DNA of 64,000 nt from Tritrichomonas musculus. Taxonomy: Eukaryota; Parabasalia; Tritrichomonadida; Tritrichomonadidae. Position 1 is the first letter of the stretch; the number at the start of each line of letters is the position of its first letter. The position numbers and the translations under genes were made by a program. Under the pieces are notes generated by a model. The model saw only the letters and a program-made list of their open reading frames with translations, had not been told where the DNA came from and ran no database searches. This document shows, one piece after another, positions 59,282 to 64,000 of this stretch. The stretch is taken from the NCBI GenBank assembly GCA_039105265.1, contig JAPFFF010000010.1, forward strand, positions 1,054,001 through 1,118,000. Direction: 5' to 3'.

Positions 59282-59649
59282 TAAACCCTGACCAAAAATG
59301 TTCGACTTAACGTACATATAAACCGCATTTTCCACTGAAAATTGACTAAAAAAACGATAAAGTGTCGAAAATTTCTTTTTTCTCTCAAAGCAATGTATTC
59401 AATTTTTCAGAAGTTTTTTTTTTTTAATTATCCTTTCAGTAAGCTATTTTTATACAAGGAGCACTGGTTTTTGAAAGAAATAGCCACGCCCTTAAGAGGA
59501 ATTACAACTTTCTATGGGACATGGGCTACTCTCTAAAAAAAGAGCTTTGGAAAAAACCTTCGAATCACCATATAGGTGCATTAGAAAAAAAATGATAATT
59601 TGAATACTCTCTCAAAATTCAATTGTCGAACATTTTTGGTCTGAGTTTA
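59282..59649. mobile_element. 368-bp MITE-like element
   Basis: Ends are TAAACCCTGACC and GGTCTGAGTTTA, with about 25 bp of inverted termini reading to AAAATGTTCGAC. TA ends suggest a mariner-type target. It carries a non-coding frame only. Confidence 0.6.
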
Positions 59650-60131
59650 CAAATGAAGTCAATTTGATTAATAAAATAAAAAAAAAATCTCTCTGTCAGA
59701 TTAAACTTCTTTGTGAGTAAAATGAATAACACTACTTTATAATCTCGAAAATCAGAAATTGAATGACTACATAGATCTGCAAATAGTCCGTTAATCAAGA
59801 AAAATTGAAAAACTATGTAGTCCTTCAATATGAACAGTGAATCAATTATTCATTAAAAATTCGAATCTATGAATTTTTATAATTAACTTGACAGAGCCAT
59901 TTTTGGTTGTTTTGATATATTTATCAAAAAAAGATATCGAAATATATTTCCTTATGATGAAAACTTCTACTGATTTTTTTATATGTATAAAACATTTCAA
60001 CGTTAATATGTGTACAAATACTTTTTAAAAAAAGTTAATATTCATATGTTCAAAACTACGATTTCAAGTCTAAAAAATTGAAAGATCATTCAAATTTCTG
60101 AGTATTCGTTTATTAATTTTATTCTAAACTT
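59650..60131. other. Intergenic, upstream of the transposase
   Basis: A/T-rich; no terminal repeat of the transposase gene could be recognised here. Confidence 0.55.
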
Positions 60132-61511
60132 ATGCCGCCACGAAATAGTAGGTGGAAGGCAGCCAAAAAAGCAAGAGACTGCAAAGCTGCCAAAGCATCT
60201 TTAAAGAGAAGCCAAGCAAAAGATGAAGTTACACAAGATCATCTTGATGTTCCAAAAACTATTGAGAAGAAACTAGATGAGACCACTTCTTTTGTCAAAG
60301 CAAATCCACCATGTGTTGTATTAAGTACTCTTTTATCTGGATCAACATATCAATCTACAAGAACAATTTTGTTAATGAATAGAGTAAGACCTTGTTCAAG
60401 AGCAACCTTTTACACTTATCAGGCAGAAATTGGACCTAAAATCGTCAGTCTTGCCAAAAAATCCTGCCAAGAAGCAATGATGCAATCTGTATCTCAAGGC
60501 AACTATCGGTTTTCACAGGACTCTCGCTGGTCCTCTCCCCGACACGGCAAGGAAAATACAAATGCAATGATCGATTTAGAGACATCTCAAGTTGTTTCTT
60601 ACTACGATACCATAAACGATCGAAATGGTAAAAACACATTTGGAAATTTTAGAGGTGCTAGCAATATGATGGAGTCTAATGGACTCCATCATATTGCTAG
60701 CGAAATGAGAGAGAACTTTGGCGACAAATCCTTAGATATCGTCCACGATGGTGATAACAAATCTGGGAACATTTGCACACAAGAAGGATTAAATGTAAAT
60801 TATTATAGAGATTTTGGCCATGCAAAGAAGAACCTGAGGAACTCCTTTGCATCAGTAAGGAGAGAACTTAATTTTATTCCAAGAAATGAGCAACCTTTCT
60901 ACGGCGTGGTAGAAAAGATGATACAGTTTGCTAAGTTTATTGTTAACGTTATCGATGATCCGGACCTTAGGGAGATGCTGTGGCTGAATGCCCCGAATCA
61001 CTTGATGGGTGATCATTCTCACTATATTCACCCGTCAGAAATCAAGCGTAGAGGGAGACCTAGAAAAACCAACAAAGCATTCTTTAATATTTGGAATCGA
61101 GGAGTTGAAAACCTAAACTATAAGCATGCGTTAGAACGTTATTGTGAAAAGACCGCACCCATTATTAGATCATGCTGCAAAGGAATGTCTACAACAGTCA
61201 ATGAATCGCTAAATGCATCTATTGAAACATTTTCCCCAAAAAGAGTTGATCTAAAAAGTTCTTATCAGTATCGCTCAGCATTAGCTATCGGCAAAAAGAA
61301 TGATCGCGATTTTATTAAAAAGGTTTTTGAAAGTGTATTCAAAACAAGTCAACTTCCTGATTATATATATTTTGCGATTTTGGATTTGGAAGAGCAAAAT
61401 AACATTGAAAAAGAAAAAAGAAATCAAATGTTAGAAAGAATTCGAACCATTAATGCAAGAAATGCTGAAGAAGGTGATTATAATGAAAAAAAAGATTCCT
61501 ATGAATACTGA
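60132..61511 (+). CDS. Mutator-like DDE transposase
   Basis: 459 aa, uninterrupted. The N-terminus is basic (RWKAAKKARDCKAAKASLKR) and helical (helix-turn-helix-like, about 70-115). The DDE core has FSQDSRWSSPRHGKENT with the first Asp, IDLETSQVVSY, NFRGASNMMESNGL, the second Asp in IVHDGDNK and FGHAKKNLRN. A RGRPRK AT-hook-like motif lies near 310. This D-x-x-W, N-x-x-G-x-S-x-x-ME, DGD and H-x-K-K pattern matches the Mutator-like transposase domain that is abundant in trichomonads. Cuts and pastes DNA at terminal repeats. The open frame suggests recent activity, but no terminal repeats were found near it. Confidence 0.8.
   Translation: MPPRNSRWKAAKKARDCKAAKASLKRSQAKDEVTQDHLDVPKTIEKKLDETTSFVKANPPCVVLSTLLSGSTYQSTRTILLMNRVRPCSRATFYTYQAEIGPKIVSLAKKSCQEAMMQSVSQGNYRFSQDSRWSSPRHGKENTNAMIDLETSQVVSYYDTINDRNGKNTFGNFRGASNMMESNGLHHIASEMRENFGDKSLDIVHDGDNKSGNICTQEGLNVNYYRDFGHAKKNLRNSFASVRRELNFIPRNEQPFYGVVEKMIQFAKFIVNVIDDPDLREMLWLNAPNHLMGDHSHYIHPSEIKRRGRPRKTNKAFFNIWNRGVENLNYKHALERYCEKTAPIIRSCCKGMSTTVNESLNASIETFSPKRVDLKSSYQYRSALAIGKKNDRDFIKKVFESVFKTSQLPDYIYFAILDLEEQNNIEKEKRNQMLERIRTINARNAEEGDYNEKKDSYEY
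60657..60701. repeat. Perfect 20-bp hairpin inside the transposase gene
   Basis: The arms at 60657-60676 (starting GCTAGCAATATG) and 60682-60701 are exact reverse complements around a 5-nt loop (TAATG). They fall where the protein reads GASNMMESNGLHHIAS, so the hairpin is inside coding sequence and compatible with the conserved S-x-x-ME motif. Confidence 0.95.
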
Positions 61512-61723
61512 TTTTTTCAGAAAACACATTGAAAAAATTGAATACAATTTTTTAAATTTCACTTATATAATGTCTGCTGAATAAACTAATAATAAATATG
61601 AAAGAGTTTAATTTTAATTATGATATAAATTTATATACCTAATAATTTTAAAAAAAATATTTATTATTTGAAGATATTTTAATTTTTATTTATCTTATTA
61701 AATTTTCATATTGAACACTAAAC

Positions 61724-62621
61724 GATCGTTTCCAGGTTTTTCAAAAGGCAAATTGTTGCCCAAAAAGACGAACTCGGATTCACTTTTAACGTACAAACAC
61801 GAGAAACAGATGCAATGTTGAATGAAAGGCTTCCAAAATTGATTATTCGAAACCATCGATTAATAAATGAAGTCAACAATATTGCTCTTCCATATGGTGG
61901 CACAATGCAGTTCCATTACGGTGGAGAAGATCCGGTAGAAATAATTGTTTCAGGTGTCATTTTACAACCATATTTTATCTATGGACAACATAGTGATGAA
62001 GAATGGGAAAACGACTTATCAAGGAGACAGGGTCCATATGCATTTTTAGACACAGGAAATATAGTTCATATTGTACTAGCTAAATTTGTGAGAAGTACTT
62101 ACAGGATGAATGATTGCATGCATTTTTGGAGAAGTGCTGTTCAAAATTCTCAAACAACAGCAAAAGATTGCGATGAATATAACAATCCTCGTTTTGGAAG
62201 AATCATTCATCCATGCATGCTTAAATATGATACTTGGGTTCCGGCTGGTGCGTCTGTTGCTTTTGTAGGTGGAAACTTTTATCACTTTCCTTGTGATTGG
62301 ATTAGTAGTACCGTAAATTATCAAAGTGCATCAGATAATCCATGGGGAACTGTTCATGAAATCAACCATCACCATCAAAGAAACTGGGCAAAGACACAAG
62401 AAAGTGGTGAAATGTCAAATAATGCTGTTAACCTTGTCATTTATGCAAAACAAAATTTATGTTCAGTTCCTCGTCTTACTAGTGGATGGGCAAGATATTC
62501 TTATGCATCATATGAATTGAATGATCAAGATAGTTACGGATTACAAAGATATTCAACTCTTCTTCATTTCTTTGAGGTTACAGAAGAAGGTATTGTTGCT
62601 TGTGTCAAAGCATCCCAATAG
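61724..62621 (+). pseudogene. M60-like metallopeptidase fragment
   Basis: 268 codons from the ATG at 61815, with the same frame open back to about 61724 without a better start. LPKLIIRNHRLINEVNNI and LPYGGTMQFHYGG match the start of the M60 (enhancin-like) peptidase domain. WGTVHEINHHHQRNW carries the HEXXH zinc site, and WISSTVNYQS and the SNNAVNLVIYA following it are typical. These enzymes cleave mucin-type glycoproteins and are common in trichomonads. The usual N-terminal domains and the C-terminal end are missing: the frame ends at a palindromic element at 62620, which may have cut it. Possibly only a fragment. Confidence 0.65.
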
Positions 62622-62880
62622 TAGTTATACATAGTGAAGGGGGGATAGATAACTAGTATAAGTAAATGAGGCTCCCCAGCTTTGAAAGGTACCGAAAGTG
62701 ACAATAATTTGAGGTACTTTGGAGATGTTTTATATTATAGCTCCCTCGCTTTGAAAAGCTCCCTCGCTATAATAAACCACATCCCACTCAACCTCAAGCG
62801 AACCCCACCCAGCCACCCACCACGGGGAGCCTCATTTGCTAATACTAGTTATCTATCCCCCTTCACTATGTATAACTACT
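62620..62880. mobile_element. 261-bp palindromic element
   Basis: Inverted arms of about 58 bp (AGTAGTTATACATAGTGAAGG to GCTCCCC) at 62620-62677 and 62824-62880 differ by one indel and two substitutions. A GC-richer non-coding core lies between. It abuts the end of the M60-like frame, so it probably truncated it. Confidence 0.75.
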
Positions 62881-63059
62881 TAATACCAACCCATCTCATA
62901 CATCCACTCATGCAACCATCTCATACATCCACTCAAGCAATCATCTCAAGCAATCATCTCATGCAACCATCACACACATCCACTCATGCAATCATCTCCC
63001 ATATCTCATCCCATACATCCACTCATGCAACCACTTCATGTACACCCGAAGTAGTATAG
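62881..63059. repeat. Tandem repeat, CATCCACTCATGCAA-like units
   Basis: Imperfect units of about 14-26 bp (CCATCTCATACATCCACTCA, CAAGCAATCATCTC and variants) fill this stretch, which is GC-richer than the host. Confidence 0.75.
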
Positions 63060-63330
63060 TATAGGCGGTGTCTCATACTTCGCCACCGCCTACACTGCTC
63101 GCCACCAAGCTCAGGTACACCTTCGCTTGGGCCTCGCTACCCGGCCAAATACCCTCTGAAAACCTATCGTAAGTACACACTCTCTATTTTCACTATTCCA
63201 CCAATGTCATCTCCAAGGTATGGAGTAGTTTTTGAGCTTTCTAATGGTGTTTTTTGAATTCTACACCCGAAAATACGTTATTTCTTGTATTGGCACGACC
63301 CCGAAATATTGAGTAGAAATTGAGTTATGA
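63060..63330. other. GC-richer non-coding stretch with a hairpin
   Basis: A 7-bp hairpin GGCGGTG...CACCGCC (63064-63090) opens a GC-rich block unlike the host DNA. No coding or RNA family recognised; it may belong to an unidentified element that ends the window. Confidence 0.4.
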
Positions 63331-63335
63331 TCGAT

Positions 63336-63606
63336 TTAATATTTTCTCTCAATTATTTTTATGCCAGAAGTATTTTTTTTTCTCTCAAATATTTTTATTT
63401 TAAAAGAATTTTATTTTCTCTCAATTATTTTTATGCCAGAAGTATATTTTTTTCTTTCAAATATTTATACGAAAAAAGAAAATTATTTTCTCTCAATTAT
63501 TTTTATGGCAGAAGAATTTTTTTCTATCAAATATTTATACGAAAAAAGAAAATTATTTTCTCTCAATTATTTTTGTGCCAGAAGTATATTTTTTCTCTCA
63601 AATATT
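63336..63606. repeat. Tandem repeat of about 70 bp, four units
   Basis: Units contain TTTTCTCTCAATTATTTTTA, then TGCCAGAAGTATTTTTT and CTCAAATATTTATACG. They vary by a few bases and end near 63606. The apparent lysine/phenylalanine-rich frames here are made by the repeat itself. Confidence 0.85.
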
Positions 63607-63639
63607 TTGAATAAATTATTTATATATAATGACCGATTT

Positions 63640-63985
63640 TTTGAATGAATAAATTTGTATGGTTGTAAATTTTTTGAAAGGATAAATCTGTGTGGTTGAG
63701 GTTATTTTGAATGATTATATTGCGTAGGTTCTCACTTTTTGAATGGGTAAATCTGTATGGTTGGGATATTTTTGAATAGGAACGCTGCGTACGATTACAC
63801 TTTTTCTGAGGACCTATCAAAACTTTTTGAGAGATTCGTTCCCACTTTTTCTGAGGACCGATCACAACTTTTTGAGAGGACCGATCACAACTTTTTGAGA
63901 GGACAGATCCCACTTTTTCTGAGAAAACTTTTTGATAAATAAACTTTTTGAATTAAAAACTTTTTCTGAGGTTTACGTGCCAAAA
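63640..63985. repeat. Degenerate tandem repeat, ACTTTTTGAGAGGACCGATC-like
   Basis: Short units of about 22-28 bp (ACTTTTTCTGAGGACCGATC, CAACTTTTTGAGAGGACC) repeat with variation to near the window end; no gene. Confidence 0.75.
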
Positions 63986-64000
63986 TCCAACATCAATAAA

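Noticed and set aside
63327-63648. Two 95-codon plus-strand frames rich in Phe, Tyr and Lys
   Set aside because: They are produced by the 70-bp tandem repeat read in two frames and carry no protein signature.
62881-63985. CRISPR-like array
   Set aside because: Units are degenerate and contiguous with no unique spacers of constant length; simple tandem repeats explain them.

Overview
The window looks like nuclear DNA of a parabasalid protist (a trichomonad such as Tritrichomonas or a relative). It is very A/T-rich, its genes appear intronless, and it has long poly-A/poly-T runs. Many genes carry a TCA(C/T)(T/A) initiator about 5-20 nt before the ATG, as trichomonads do. Gene content also fits: BspA-like leucine-rich repeats, ankyrin and protein-kinase families, a papain-type protease, an M60-type metallopeptidase, Mutator-like and Merlin-like transposases and Maverick remnants. 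The species call is inference.

Layout. 1-5.5 kb is a transposon-rich edge: a zinc-ribbon transposase N-terminus running off the left end, a lysine-run coding remnant, and a short Maverick/Polinton derivative nested in an older, antisense copy. 5.5-8.5 kb is nearly empty and holds a decayed kinase tail. 8.5-26.5 kb is host: two divergent Hsp70-like genes over a repeat-rich shared promoter, an LRR-PP2C phosphatase, a C2-like protein, an exostosin-like glycosyltransferase with one in-frame stop, a BTB-like protein, a four-EF-hand protein, an ankyrin pseudogene, glycerol kinase and a divergent Rho-like GTPase.

26,728-31,880 is the most striking object. It is a 5,153-bp GC-rich island bounded by identical 490-bp terminal inverted repeats and a 5-bp target duplication. 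It encodes six compact genes: a candidate major capsid protein, an A32-type packaging ATPase, a candidate second structural protein, a basic amphipathic protein, a coiled-coil protein and a small helical protein. It has no polymerase and no integrase, and its genes share a T-run leader motif. It looks whole and young.

32-64 kb returns to host DNA: tRNA-Arg(UCG), a SNAP-25-like SNARE, a MITE, a cyclase tail, a GH3 beta-glucosidase, BspA remnants, a pseudokinase-kinase, a UBR-type E3 ligase, tRNA-Lys(CUU), a seven-helix GOST-like receptor, a cathepsin L-like protease, a Mutator-like transposase with a perfect 20-bp hairpin inside its reading frame, and an M60-like metallopeptidase fragment ending in a palindromic insertion. 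The last kilobase is tandem repeats. Apart from the capsid element and the two Hsp70 genes, neighbouring genes show no obvious functional grouping; in this lineage genes are independently transcribed.
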